Below are positions 11,610 to 24,804 of a DNA stretch of 64,000 nt, in pieces (position 1 is the stretch's first letter; the number at the start of each line of letters is the position of its first letter). The DNA is from Scortum barcoo (taxonomy: Eukaryota; Chordata; Actinopteri; Centrarchiformes; Terapontidae). The notes beneath the pieces are model-generated. The model had not been told where the DNA came from, did not search any database, and was given only the letters and a program-made list of their open reading frames with translations. The DNA lies in assembly GCA_023238725.1 (NCBI GenBank), contig CM041554.1, forward strand, positions 19,082,050 through 19,146,049, read 5' to 3'. A program made the position numbers and the translations under genes.

Positions 11610-11613
11610 TTAA

Positions 11614-14600
11614 AGTTCTGATCCTTAAGACTGTCAAATCCATAGTTGATTACGGTCTGGATATTTGTGCATTAGACATTCAACCTACATACATTCTGCG
11701 ACTATCTCTCTATACATTGTTCATTTAAGTAATCATACAGCATTGTTGGAGTGTGGTGGAGTCCTACATTCCCAGGCAGGATTTAAATGACCTGCCCATG
11801 CAAGACAGATTCACAAGAAATGATGATGCTTGTGTGTAATACTGTTTTATTGTTTTATTTCATCTCATTTATATAAATTCCACTCCTACTCCTACAGCCT
11901 TATAGAGGGTGTATTAAAGTGGAGTTAGAAAGTACAAGACCAGACCTGTGTAGCCGGCTCCTAATCCCTGTTTGAGGCTGCATTGGCTGCAACTTTGCAT
12001 TGTTAGTAATGTATGTGAAATGTTTCGACGGGGAAGAATAATGTGTGGGATAAAAAAGACAATATCTTTTGTGATGCCAAATCATTGAAGTGCCTTTTTG
12101 ATATTCTTCTCATCCTTTCCCGTCATAAACACAAAAAGTGAAACTGCATCTCATCTTTTCACATGTGGCTAATGATGGAAACGAGTGTTTGAAAAACAGT
12201 TCTTAAATAAATGAAGCATATGTGGCAAGCATTGCAGTGTGTAATCGCACAAGTGCTCTTTGGTGAAGGGATGAAACATTCACTGTTAACCGAGAGACCT
12301 GAGCCAAGGAGAGTGTCTTGCCAAGACACAGCAACGAGATTAAAAAGCATCTATTAAATGGCTCATTCACAGAATAACAATATAACATCCAACCAGCATG
12401 TCTGAGCTGCTGGACTTAATCTAGCCACAGAACTAGGCCACAAGCCTGGCCAGTGTTTGGTTAATTCAACTTCAGTCTGACTGTGGTGACGGTTTTAAAA
12501 TTGGCAACTGTAGTATTATCACTGACATCAACATAGTAATTTATTACAGCTTGTTGCTCGATATAGAAACAGGCAGCCCCTTCATCTGCTTCCTTCTGCT
12601 CACTTGTCATTTGAAATCTTCATTCTCTGTGTGCCTGTCCAACTTTTAACAACATGAATTTGCCCACTAGCCTTCCAAACAGTGGCGGCCCATCCAGTTA
12701 TTTACCCCCAAAGTGTATTAAAATGCGGAGCAAGGAAATCATAATGAGTTTTTGAATCACGGCTGCTGACCAAAAGTGGGAGGCAGCAACTGCAATTTCC
12801 ATTTTCATTTTCAGAGACACAGAGAAATGCCTTCTCTGCTATACACTAATATGCAGTGTCTCATTTTTTCATGGGCGCATATAAGACATTGTTTTACAGT
12901 AATTAGACTTCATGCTTGGGCGATTCCTTGTTTTAATTAAATGCACCTCAAATGGAACAAGGGTGCCAAAAATGTATTTTCAAAGGAAAATGGGCTACTG
13001 CAGAAATAAAATAGGTCTTAGGTATTGATTTGTCAGGAGGAGTGGGAGACAACTCTCCTGGCCATCCGTCTGAGGTGGCTTTTGACCTGAACAATGACAG
13101 GGTGAGAACTTGCAACCGCCGTCAACAAGCACCAAGCAGTGAGCAGCGAGTAATGAGCCGCATGCTGGCTGTCTTTGTGTTGCTGAGAGAAGAATTTTGT
13201 TTTTTCCACTCACACCCCTGTTTCCCTCTTGTCTCTTTAGATGCTACTCTTAAGAAAATTGCTCTAGTATGAAAATAGCATGCCATTCTTTTGTTCCTCC
13301 AATAAAAGATGTAACAGCTGCTTCTCAGGGAGTGAATTCTAAATGAGGCTTGGCATTGCCCTCCACTGTCAGATCCCACAATGACCTCTACTTCTCCTGC
13401 CTTCCTGCCTTCCCCTTCCCTCTGTCATCCTCCACCTCTTTCTCCTCTGTCTCCCTCTGCTTCTTAAGACGAGCCCCTCGTGGTGGGAGTGTTGACAGGG
13501 CTTTCTCACTCGGATGCAACCAGAGGGAAGCTGATGTGTCCCGGGCCGCGCCGAAGCATCACGGCATGTGATAGCACCTCAGCTTCTGCTCTTAACAGAA
13601 TCCACAGGAGTGCCTGATGTGGAAAGAAAATAAAATGAAAAAAAAGGAGCAAGGAGGCTTCTCAAAAGGATTCCTTCAACAATTATTGCTGCAGTGTTGA
13701 TTGTTGAGTCATGATGTGTTTGTGTCACAACACAGGGGTTGAGACTAAGGTCTTCTGTGGGCAGGCTGTCCCACGTCTGATTGCTGCTGTCAGTCCTGAT
13801 TGCCACAGATCAGCCGCTGGCGACGCCAGGGGGACGTGGCAGAGCCCAAATCCTGACCATGCAACCTCCTGAACCTTGCATCCAGGGCAATTCAGAGGCA
13901 ATTCTCATACCGGATAAATGATTCATCCTCTTTAAAAAAAACAAAAAAACACTCATGATTGTCAGAGGAAGATAGAAAATTGTGTTTGCGAGGTTTATCA
14001 GCATGTGGGCAACAGGAGGATATGATTATTGAATGACTGCATCATACATTTCTGAACATACAATGTGAAACAGGGAGATATGGTGCGAGGGAGGGGAGGC
14101 AGTGGAGTAGAACTGGGGAGATGTGACAGAATCAGGGGACGTGTGAAAAGGGAGGAAACCAGGCTGTGGGAAGATATTTAGGCCACACTGGGTTTTTTTA
14201 ATCGCTTGCACAATATGCAGCATGTCTGCTACCTCAGATGTCCAGCTGCTGCTGTTCTCCTGGGTAACGCAGCAACAATGAAATTATGCTGTGACTCCTT
14301 ATGCAGAACATGCTATTCTCCCAAAGCAACAATCTGATCATTCAGCGTCCCTAACGAGCAGGCTCACAAATCCCCCAGTCTTTGGAGCATTTTCCTGGAT
14401 TTTGTAGCAAATTGGGCTGAGGGATTGAATCAGCTTAACCTTTCACCAGTAATCATAGGTGATTATAAGCATTTGGACATCCTGTTATTCAGAATTACAG
14501 AGAAGGATGGCCAGTGAGGTGGTAATTACACTGCAGAGGGTTACCAGACTTATATGGTAGATTTTTTGTCCCACACAATTCTCAACTCAGTGGGTAAAAG

Positions 14601-15072
14601 GTTCAGCTGGACTGTAATAAAAAGAAATCACCAGGCTTATTTACAACAACCAGGCTCCATTTTTATATTAATAACACAATAGCAAAATCAATAAAACCCC
14701 TTTCCCTTTGGAAGATATATTTTATTGGAAGCACTCATCCAACAAGGCCCCAGCGTTACTTTTTACTTTTTCCTTGTTCTAACCCAGCAGATGGATTTTC
14801 TAAAAATTTCAGCAAAGAGCTTTTTTTTTTTCTCCCCTTCTTTGTTTCCTTGACAACGCATCTAAACAAGGAATGGTTTCCCGGACAACAGATCTGAAAG
14901 TGCCGCAAATATCTCAGTGTGAGCGAGAGTGAGAGAGGTGAGAGAAAAAGAGGGAGAGAGTGCTGCGAGCATGGCTTTCTTTTCTCTTTTCTCCTCTCCT
15001 GTTGCACTCTGCATGACCATGGCCTTATGTGTTGATTGATCTATTTACTGCACTGTACGTTAATTACCCCCC
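11614..15072. other. Unique non-coding sequence with enhancer-like patches
   Basis: No gene is supported. A plus frame at 13030-13272 is open for 80 codons without a natural ATG at its start and shows no domain. A pyrimidine-rich run covers about 13388-13465 and a GA-rich run 14925-14960. Two repeat-free patches (about 12690-12960 and 14255-14560) look like possible conserved non-coding elements. The latter contains two ACAAT SOX-type words near 14274 and 14328. Confidence 0.4.
12690..12960. promoter_or_regulatory. Candidate conserved non-coding element
   Basis: The stretch includes AATCATAATGAG near 12737, CAGTAATTAG (12897-12906) and TTTTAATTAAATGC near 12931. It lacks simple repeats and transposon features. 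Dense homeodomain-core words in otherwise unique sequence are typical of vertebrate developmental enhancers. No conservation or chromatin data were available, so this is inference. Confidence 0.25.
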
Positions 15073-15100
15073 CACACGCACACACACACACACACACACA
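15073..15100. repeat. (CA)n microsatellite
   Basis: About twelve CA units, with one CG step near the start, follow a C7 run and are followed by a short ATGCA duplication. Confidence 0.85.
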
Positions 15101-18100
15101 ATGCAATGCATCGATGAAGATGTAATAAATAGATAGGATTATCTGTTTAGTCAAGGCTCTGCTCTCCCTCTAAACTGTTAACTGTGATCCTTTCCAAGGA
15201 GAGAAACATGCCAGAGCATGCCAGCTGGAACCTTTTCATCACCAAAACAATACTCTCTGTGTGAAACAAATAGTGGGTTTGCGCGAGATGGACTGGAATA
15301 TGTTACCCTCGCTGAGAACGCTCATCCCCATCTCAGATCCACTCAGGGCTAACAGGGCCAACAATTCATCCCTCTGTCTGTTATTGACCCAGCCTCACTC
15401 CTGTAGATGACTGCATCAGCCGACAGGGTCTCTTTGTTTTGCTGAAAATTTCTTCGCCTCCCCCTGACTACTCTACTGTATCCGTGGTTATTAGAAAGGA
15501 TTGTTACTATGGCTGACTCAGTGGAAAAAAAGCTATTAAATGGCTGGTTGTGAGCGTTCTTTGCATTGCGGCGTTGTCTCTCCCCTCAGTTGTGTAAGAG
15601 GCTATGAAACCAACTTCAAGACAAGAGAGGTCAACACAGAGGGTGAATGCCTTTGCACTTTCATTAAGATGATAGAAGACGTAGATGGATCAAACTCTTA
15701 GTGGCCTCTGGGTATTAACAATACTCTGGGTATTATTTCCCACAGCATTAAAAAACATTTAAAAAAAAGAGAAAAGAAATTGAGGGAATTGAGGTGCAAG
15801 GACCTTTGCATCATTGAGGAGAGTGTTTCCTTTGTCAACAGAATTCATTTTATTGATTTATTCATTCAGCAAGAAATAACTGTATTCTTTATTGAGGCAT
15901 AATAAATACATCCCACATACAAAAGAAGAACCTTGCTCTCCCAGCAGAGTACAGACTAGTGGAAGCTGAGCCTCTGTTGTTCTGCCTTCCTGTAGAGCTT
16001 CCTCTGTCAGTATGGATTAGAAAGTAGTTGAGCTGGAAAACTTGAGAAACAGAACAACACCTCCCAAGGCCGCCCAAAACTCAAAATATCTGCAGCCATG
16101 CATACAGCAAATAGAAGGTTATTTTCTATATTAGTTATACATATTTAATGAAAGCCAAGGTGTGCACTGGTATGTGAATTCAGAAGCAAATTTGCGTTTG
16201 AGAATCTCTGCTAGCCTGAATTGGCTCAAGGAAAACACTTTAACCCCATTTGCTGTAGTCAAATGTAGAAAGTAGTCATAACATAAAATTCTGTTCAAAG
16301 AATCAAACTAAAGTTTAGCACCATTTAAATATCTTACTTTTATTTTGAACTGAAAAACGTTTTCTTGTTGTAAAGAACAAAATATTTTTAAATCTCACAT
16401 ATGGGGAATATTCAGTTTATCCAACACAAAGTCACATCAGGAACATTTTACACAGAACACTTCTGCCATTAATCTAACATGGTACTTAGTATTGTGGCAT
16501 TGCAGTCTGCAACATGGTTTAGTTAAAAGTGCATTTTTGGTAATTTTGAATTGTATTCTGCTAATTAACTTCAAAATCAGTTACCTCATTTGTCAAAGCC
16601 TTAAGTAGGTTTTTATGATTGGTCACCTTCAGGAGAGCCATAGTTTTCAATTCCTATTAGCATGTTGAAAATAATTTCAAACGTATTGAAACTATGGAGA
16701 AACCAATTATATTGTCATTTTTGCTATCCCCATGCAACAAGACTTCATTTGCTAATCTTACTTTTGGTGCATTTACATTTAAGATACAATACATAATTTG
16801 AGATTAGCAATCTCCTTCGACCATCAGTGGAAACAACCAAATTTACACGATCCTATTTACAGTGTCTTTGTTTTCTTGTTTGCTTGTATAGATTTGACAA
16901 TATGCTGTAACAGCTCTGTAGGTCTTGACCTCTGTAGGTCACTGATTTTTCTTCCTTAAATGCATCACCAAAGTGAGCTTTCAAAAATGGTGCCAGCTCG
17001 CAGCTTCAGTACCAAATGAAGATAACTTTGACAAAAATGTTTAGGTGAGCGACGGTTCCTTCGATAGCTGACATGCAGCAGTAAGTATTATGTTTCTGCA
17101 GGTTCATTTTTAAAGTAAACAGAAATAAATGGAAGCCAAGCGGCTGCTGAAAACGAAAAAGTGTTTTTCAATTTGTAGTTAATGAGGTAAAACGTGGAAA
17201 ACCATCGGTATCCTTGATAACGGATGTTTCTTTTCCCTCCAGCAGGAGTTTGTTAGCCTGTGTGAGCAAGGGAAGGCTCTAATGTGAACCAGCATTAGAT
17301 CCCAATGGAACCTCCTCACTGCAGGAAACCAAAAAACTGCAGGTGAAAACCTGATGAAACTAGATGTTTCACAAAGTTTTATTCATAAGTTTTGAGCCAA
17401 ACCCTCGCTGAGCGTAATGAATTATCAGTGTTACACTTTCAAACACTGCCAACATTCCCTATATACAATATGGCTGAATATAGTGTGCTTAGGAAGCCGC
17501 ACAGCACACACTCCAGCATTCGGTAAATATTCATATGCCCATACAGGTGGTAATCTGAGCAGGGAGATATCTGTGACCACTACATCTGTCATTTCAGTTT
17601 GCGGTGCATCTGGCCTGTTTTGTACCCAAGCCAGTTCCTCTAAATAAAGACAGACTTCTTGCATCCCCAACACCCACCCTCTGCTCTACACACAACACTT
17701 CCCCTCACCAGTGCCAAGCAGCCCAAATTAAATCAGGCTTAAATAAGATATATCTCCATCTCTGTGTGCGAGGATAGACTGATCCTCGCAGCAGCGCTCT
17801 GACATTTCTCTCAGGCCGCGGGACGCCTCTGAAGGATTACCTCAGTGGGAGTGGGCTGCATTAGCTAGCCCATGACGACTCACTCTATTGATAGCCGTGG
17901 CAGGTACACCTCAGCAAGGAGCCCTTGTGCGGCCTGTGGAGAGAAGTGAAATGAGTATAAATTGTGGGTGTCAATTCCAAAGGGGAAAGCTGGTCATCTG
18001 TAGAAGAAAAGATGTATGAGCACATAAGGGTTGGTAATTCCACTCCTCTGCCAAGAGAGGACGTGGGGAAGATGACATTCCCGGCTCTGGCCTGTGACGG

Positions 18101-18354
18101 GGCTTCAGACTTTTCTCCAGTCTTCTCCAGCCTTTTTACACCCACCTATCTCTTCTTTCTCACGTCATTTTCGTGATTTCATTCACACTCGCAAATATCC
18201 AGACAACCACACAAGTTGGGCAAGATGCACACACGTGGACACGCACCCTCCTATTGATTTGCATTCTGATTTGCACTCAGCCGAGCCATTGTTTCTACCG
18301 TGTTTGCAAGTGAAGGGAGCGATGACCCAACTATCAATCAAGACTAAGACAAAG
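15101..18354. other. Unique non-coding sequence
   Basis: No gene or recognisable transposon is seen. Between about 16080 and 17170 the DNA is distinctly AT-rich, with an 11-bp direct repeat (CTCTGTAGGTC) twice at about 16914-16940. Short open frames around 17417-18145 show no domain. Confidence 0.4.
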
Positions 18355-18480
18355 GCAACACCTTCTTCCTCAACAGGCAAGCACGCTCGCTATTTGTCAG
18401 GCGACGCATCGCGTTGTCAAGGTCGCATCAAAATGACAGCTGTGCCAAAGCAAATGTTGAACACCTTTTGATGCAGCCTT
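18355..18480. promoter_or_regulatory. Candidate conserved non-coding element
   Basis: This CpG-bearing patch contains CGACGCATCGCG followed by a TALE/MEIS-like plus E-box composite TGACAGCTGTG (18434-18444). It is unlike its AT-rich surroundings. The 125-codon plus frame covering it has no recognisable domain, so a regulatory role is more likely than coding. Inference only. Confidence 0.25.
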
Positions 18481-19194
18481 TACAAATTTGTTTAATGAGG
18501 AATTGATTTTCACTCCTCTCCTCTTTTTCTCGGGGAACGAGGCAGGCTGTCCCCCAGGCCCGCTAACAGCAGGCGGTTCAGCTCCACGGGAGCAACAATC
18601 AGGCAGAGAAGGAGAGCTGCTCACCCCAAGAACAGGCAGTAAGGAGCAGCTCACTGGGCGGAATGACTCATAGACAGGGCCATTCAGACGCACATGATGA
18701 TGGCTGCAGCCTGCCTCTTTCACAACCACACCAGGCTGCCGGGCTCGAACGGATGGACTCCTCCGATGCTAATGTGTCGTGGCCTAATGTTGTGGAAACA
18801 GATGGGACCCAGTCATCAGGGCTGAATGAGACAGTAGACGGGAGAGGTGGAAAACATGCTTCGGAGTGTGAGTGATCTCATCAAAAACATCAGAGGGATC
18901 AAATGCATACAGGTCTGCTGCTTTTAAGTTTGGCCGCCTGGACGGAAGAAATATGAATAAAACATGTTCTGAAGTAACATGGCTGCCAACCAAATGGGAG
19001 GTTTGGAATTTCTAAGCAAAACATTTATTCATGACCGGCGTGGTGAATACAAAATATTGTTTAAAGGGAGAAGAGCGGCTCAGACAGGAATAGTGAAATA
19101 CAATTGATGGATCGTGGCGTTATTGATTAGTTAAACACAGGGATTTATCTGCCATTGACTAAAATACATATAAATCATCATCATCATTTCTATT
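18481..19194. other. Unique non-coding sequence
   Basis: No gene is supported. Hydrophilic open frames on the plus strand (18488-18875) lack domains and consistent splice sites. Nothing else is recognisable. Confidence 0.35.
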
Positions 19195-19640
19195 CTGTAT
19201 GCTAACAGCCAACGAGGGAAAAATGCCAACCCCAGAGGACGTCATCTTGGCTAAAGGATTAGTTTGGCCTTCTTACCCTCTCATAATAACTCACAAAAGA
19301 TGGTCAAGTCTTTCTAAATGGGTTAATGAAATCTCAGACTTTACCCAGCTGAGGAAGAGGCTATTGATCCCGCTGTGGGGAGGAAATCCTATATCACCGT
19401 GCCAGTTCAAATTAATCATTGGATGCGCCGTATGACATTACTTTGCATAATGGAAGTCATCGCACTCTGTATGAGAGAAGTTTTGGAATAACGATCAGGG
19501 AATGATTAATCAAAGTCAGAAAACAAGTGCAACAAATGAAAATGTGTTAACCGGCCGCTTCAAAGAAGAAAAATCCAATCAAATAATTTCAAAACTTTCT
19601 CGCCTCTATTTCATCTTGCCATTTGTCTGGTGAATAATGG
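19195..19640. promoter_or_regulatory. Candidate conserved non-coding element
   Basis: A 450-bp repeat-free stretch contains CAAATTAATCATTGG near 19408, a POU/octamer-like TACTTTGCATAATG (19439-19452) and ATGATTAATCAAAG near 19501. The density of such words in unique sequence suggests an enhancer. Conservation could not be checked. Confidence 0.27.
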
Positions 19641-20744
19641 GCAATCTGTGTCAGTGGTGGCTGGAATAATATGTTGCAGCGAGAGGCTTGATTATTTTCT
19701 GAGAAAATGACCCTCTTTTTCCCTCTGTGACAAACATCTCTGATTGACCTGCTGGCTCTGCTGGGTCATCTGGCAAAAACAATGGCTCGCAGCATTCATG
19801 CAAGAAAACTTCCTGGACGCTGCCTCTAGTAAAGGCAGGAGTGGAGGGCAGAAAAAAATACATTTTGTTTCACGAGGAAGTGTCCCTGAACAGTCGTGAT
19901 TGACACGTCTTCAGACGCGAACAACTCGAGGTGCGGATCTGTCAGCAGTGATCCACGCTAAGCCCTGGCAGAATAAGCTGGGGATTGGAGCAACTAGAAG
20001 TCCAGCCGGGGTGGATGTCTTCGCTGTGACATTGTAGACTACGACAGGCTCCTGTTCTCCCGCAGACAGGGAGAATTTATGGAAATGGAAGCGGAGTGTT
20101 GAGACGGATGGGAGCTGATCATTGTCTGTCCCATGCAGCAATCAGGTGAAACCCTGCAGGGCTGAATTTAAAGCAAATGTGCTCTATAAATCTCCAGGTT
20201 TCCCTGGGCCGCCTAATGAAAACTAATAGACAGACTGTGAAAGGAGCCATCCATCCTGCTAGTTTCCCCGCCCAATAACGGGTTACTCTGCTGTTGGTGA
20301 GCTAAAGCTATAAAGTGTTTACATGCAAGTTTCTCTGGGGGAAAGTCATCTTAAAAGTAAACAAGCTCAGAACAAGGCTTCTTTAACTATTAATGTCTCC
20401 TAAATATAGACACAGATCACAGCTTGTGTTAAATATGGGGTTTACTATCTATTTAACATATTGTGTCAAGACAGCCTGAGGGGAAGGGATTTATGCAGTC
20501 TAACTGTACAGCATCCTGCAGCCTTTTTATATACAGATGTCATTGTTTTTCATGCATTTCCCGCACAGCAACTAGAAAAACAATTTCACCAGGAATTGGA
20601 AATTGCTATATATTTCCATACATATCTAGGTGTAAGCGCCTACCTATGTGTGCGTGTTGGATGTTTACGATTGTTCCTTTGCACTCAATAATAACATTTT
20701 ATGTCAGAGAGCAGAGACTAGGACCCATCCTGCGTGGAACCACA
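19641..20744. other. Unique non-coding sequence
   Basis: No gene, RNA or transposon is recognised. The minus frame 19911-20141 and the plus frames near 20461-20810 have no domain and appear random. Confidence 0.4.
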
Positions 20745-20764
20745 GGGAAAGAGGTGGACAGAGA

Positions 20765-20797
20765 GGGAAGGAGGGGGAGAAAGAGGGGGAGACAGGG
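20765..20797 (+). other. Canonical G-quadruplex motif
   Basis: Four runs of at least three G (20765-20767, 20773-20777, 20785-20789, 20795-20797) are separated by loops of 5, 7 and 5 bases, satisfying the G3+N1-7 rule on the plus strand. It lies in a GA-rich purine tract (20745-20800). No promoter or gene start is visible beside it. Confidence 0.8.
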
Positions 20798-20799
20798 AG

Positions 20800-23700
20800 G
20801 CTGTTGGTGATCTCAGCCTGCAGATAGGCACCACGGAGACGTTCCCAAATAGAATGTGACTTTGATTTCTCACCTCATTTCACTCTCAGCTGTCAGATAG
20901 GTTTCTGCTCAGATGACATCTCCTTCACAACGATGCGCAAAAAAGTGGAACAGTTCAGAAATGAGGCAGCTGCTGCCCTACATGCCAGGCAGTCTCCGTG
21001 ACATCATCACCTCCGCCGCCCCCCTGTGACTCAACAGCACTGACAACAACAATTACAACAACAAAACTTAAGCCACAGCCATGCAAATGATGCACTGCAA
21101 CTGTCTGACGCCGCCCCTACACCCCACCCAAACACACACACACACAGTTACCCATCTCTACATCTTTGTCTGCTTCTCTGTCTCCCCGTGAGCGGCCGTG
21201 ACCCATTTATCTCTGATGTATCAGCGTCTTACCTGTGCAGACATGTTGATGCACAGCCATCTCCTCCTCAGAGTCCCACATTCACATCCATTAGCACTGC
21301 AGTAGTTTCTTCAAAAAGCAAGAGATTGTTTATATCACTATATGTCAGGGGTTTTACTTCTTGAGTACTAATATGACAAATCACGTTATGGTGCTGCTTT
21401 TTTAACAGCTTTATTAAATACTTAAAAAGTCTTTTATTATTGCTTTATAGCCCCCAAATAAAGACAATTTTCAGGTCGCCAGGTTGTGAAAAATCCCATC
21501 GGCAGGTGTTCATCCTTTCCTTTTTGTAATAATGCAGTAATAAATCATTGATGTCCAGTGAAAACCATGTATCTCCAAATCTGATTAACCTTTTTCAGCT
21601 AACCTGAAGGATTAGGTTTTCCCTACTGCATGAATAAATAATGAACAAACCATTTTAATAAACAGATCGCTTAAAACCTAAAATGAAAAATTGAAATCTA
21701 AACTAATAAAGAACGAACTTTTGCAGATATGTGGCTTTTACACCACAGCGAAAAAATGTTGGTGTGTTTCTCACTTTCTAATAAGCTATTAAGGCTGCAG
21801 TTATAAATGCTAATACGTCATTAATGAAGGTTTTTGATAATCAAGTCTGCAGCTGTAAATGTGATAAAAATTCTAATAAATGGATTTTTATCAACACCGT
21901 CCTCAGTTCTTTTCTATTTTCTATCTCACAACACAAATGTTGTTCTTATTAATGGCATAAAGAAGATTAATGATATGGACTATAAATCACTGGTAAAAGA
22001 ATGATCAACTTTTTATCTATTAATTTAAGCTTATTACAAAGGGGGTCTTATCGTGCTACTTTGTCAAAGGTGTCAAAATTCACTTGGTGTCTCCATGTAA
22101 TATATAGAACTACTGTAACAAGGAGCTGAGATCTTAGACACCCTTCCATGTGTTATAGGTGTATAATTCACATCAAAATGTGTTCACAGTGTCTCAGATG
22201 GTGTCAGCTGAAGGTGTCCCCGGTGGAAAATGATGAAAAATAACAGCAACAAATGGCGATTTCCAGCTAAGCCCAAATCTCCTGTGCAGTCTGACCACAT
22301 ACAATAAATAAGATATGTGTGTCGTTCTGTAACTCCATCCTGTCACCGCTCTCGACCGTGTTCTCATCTTGAATCCCGGGGGCGCTGGACAGCACTGGGG
22401 AGTATAACCCAAGTCACCGCCAGGCTGACCGGTGCAGAGGATAAACTAGCTCAAACTGCAGTGGCTGGCCATAGATTTTTCTTTCAGCCATCAGGGACAG
22501 CTCTGCAACAGTATCTAGTAGAGCCATCTAGTGAGAACATATCTGACTCATATCTGTGATCGTCCGGCTCGGTCTGTGTAAGAGACACCAGCAAACTGCC
22601 TCTGTCCTACTGAGGGATTATTAGGGAAATAGAGACACTAAAACAATCTGCCTGTGGTTGCCGGACCAGGTCATTTTCAAACCTGTTAGCAGTCGCCCCT
22701 GTGGTGTCGTGAGGCTCACATACCACCTGCTTGGCTTGTATTCTGACCAGATCTGCTCAACTTGGCGATGAATGCTATCTCAATGAGACAGCTGGGTACT
22801 GGTAACTACTCTCCAATGTTTCATCAACAGGGATTCATGTGTTATTCATTTGCCTGGGCTGCTGGCCGGTGGCCATGTAATGACTGTTGATCACTGCAGT
22901 TGTATACTGGATTGAGATTTTCGCCCTGGTAAATTCTCTTGTTCATTATTCCTCAGACGTCCCTGAGCGAGGCACAGAGCTGCGGTTTAAACTATATGAA
23001 TAACCTAATCAAGTAGACATCCTCAGGAACTGTAGCTGGGTTATAATCAAATTATAATCAAATTCTCGTGGAGTTTAAAAATCATCATAAAACTCTGCTC
23101 AATAATTCAAAAAGCAAATATGATATTACCAGGCCTTGTTTATAAATTCGCCAGCCTGCCACCCATCAGTGCATGCTTTTTGCCCCAGAGCGACTCTGGT
23201 TGGTCCTTCAGCTGCATAAGTTGGAGAGGGCTGGCAGCCACAATATTAAAAAGGGAAAGCCACTTGCTGGTTCTGCAATATAAGTGTAAATATGGGCACC
23301 TTAGAACAGCTGGGTTATGAATAATGGAGGCAGGTTGCCCTTGGTATTCATGGGAGGGGGAACATTCTGCCACTCAAAAACAGAGAGAGAAAGTTCACAA
23401 CCTCGTGCTGTACTTCTCTTTTTCTCTGTGCCTATTTGCACACACCGCCGTCAGACGGCGGTCAGAAGTGAGACAGCAGCAGTGACGCTGCCGGATGCTG
23501 CAGGCCTTTGGTTGAATTCACTTGTCTCTTTTATCCCTTTTGCCTCACGAGACGCATCGAAAGTGCTGCTGGAGAGGGATCTGCTGCGGTTTGTGACAAT
23601 AAATAAATAGATGATACGCCGCCTTTGCCAGCGAGCATCGAGAATAGAGGGGGAGGTCAGCCGCTGCAGGGTGTGAGACAGTGCAGAGGGGTCATTTTGC

Positions 23701-24804
23701 AATGACACTGCTGATCGTTTCACAAGTGGAGAACAAAACACTCCCCATGGTAAACTGCAATCAAACTTAGAAAAACTCAAGGAGGAAAAATATGTTTTCT
23801 TCATAGGCCTACTCTTGTTTCTTAAAGCCCTCAAAATTGTCCACATTAATTCATTTCTCCATTAACTGATTACTGTCTCAGTTCTGAGTTACTGTTTGGG
23901 TGCGCTGCTGAGTGGGCTGCCTCAGCCAGCGGGGTCAGCTGTCTCATTAGACAGTAGTTAGTGAGACCGGGCTGAGGCGTAAAGACAGGATGAGTATAGA
24001 TGACTTCTGATAAGTTGCTGTTGACAGTGGTCATTCAGAGTTTAATGCTGAGCCCTGTAACTAAGGAAGTTTAAGTCCTGTTTCTGTGTTATCAAGCAAA
24101 GTTCACACTTTCAACATGTCAGACACAGTCATATGAGAGCATCTACTGCTGCAATACACATTCAACTTGTGTGAATGCATTAGAAGGAAACTCCACCTAA
24201 GATACTCTCACTGCTAAATCTGAAATGTTGAAATTAGCTTTTGTGGTGTACCCTCATCTGTTGAGCTTCCTCATTTACTTCAGCCTCTGCGGTGGCTTCT
24301 CACAGAGAAAAGGCATCAACTTCTTTATTTTCAGCCGTGAGCTGGTGAGGTAGGCACCAACTGGAGTGACAATGGAGACAAATAAACAAAAAGTCATGCC
24401 TTTTTCAAAACTGACTGAGTGTCTCTAGCTCTTGTTTTGTGGTGTCATACCCAGGAAAAACGTCATGCCATGGACAGTCAGTGATGTATTTCTATCACTC
24501 AGCAGTGGTTGTTATGCCAGACAGGGCAGACGGAGATAACGCAACAGTCTCGCTCTTCAGTTCTCTTGTGGTGTGTGAACTGTTTTTTTTTTTTCTTTTC
24601 TCTGCTAGCGTTATGAGTAAACGGTGACTATGGCCGATCAAGCAAACAAAAAAAACACAGATGGCAACAGATGATGAAACTACTAAAACAAGTGCAAATC
24701 CAGAAACAAAGCAAAATCCAATGCTCAGATAAAGGCAAAAAAAGCAAAGCAAGGAAAAACCACAGTTAGCGTCAACATTGACTTGTCAAAGTGAAGAGCA
24801 CTGG
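20800..24804. other. Non-coding sequence, partly AT-rich repeat-like
   Basis: No gene is supported. Around 21620-22010 are TAATAAGC, AGTTATAAATGC and ATTAATGG words resembling the TATAAA-rich inverted-repeat family near 3570, but the copy is too decayed to bound. An 11-bp tandem duplication (ATAATCAAATT twice) lies at 23043-23064. The GC-richer stretch 23420-23640 and the frames at 22317-22559 and 23451-23846 carry no recognisable domain. 24590-24780 is A-rich. Confidence 0.4.
23444..23462. other. Perfect 9-bp inverted repeat with 1-base centre
   Basis: ACCGCCGTC A GACGGCGGT is a GC-rich perfect palindrome with two CpG steps in each arm, unusual in this CpG-poor surrounding. It could fold as a short cruciform or be a dimeric protein site. 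There is no T-run, so it does not resemble a terminator. Confidence 0.75.

Noticed and set aside
21235..21330. Minus-strand first exon (ATGGCTGTGC before CAG|GTAAGA)
   Set aside because: The donor is perfect, but about two such octamers are expected by chance in this much sequence, and the only open frame is short. There is no promoter or linked exon.
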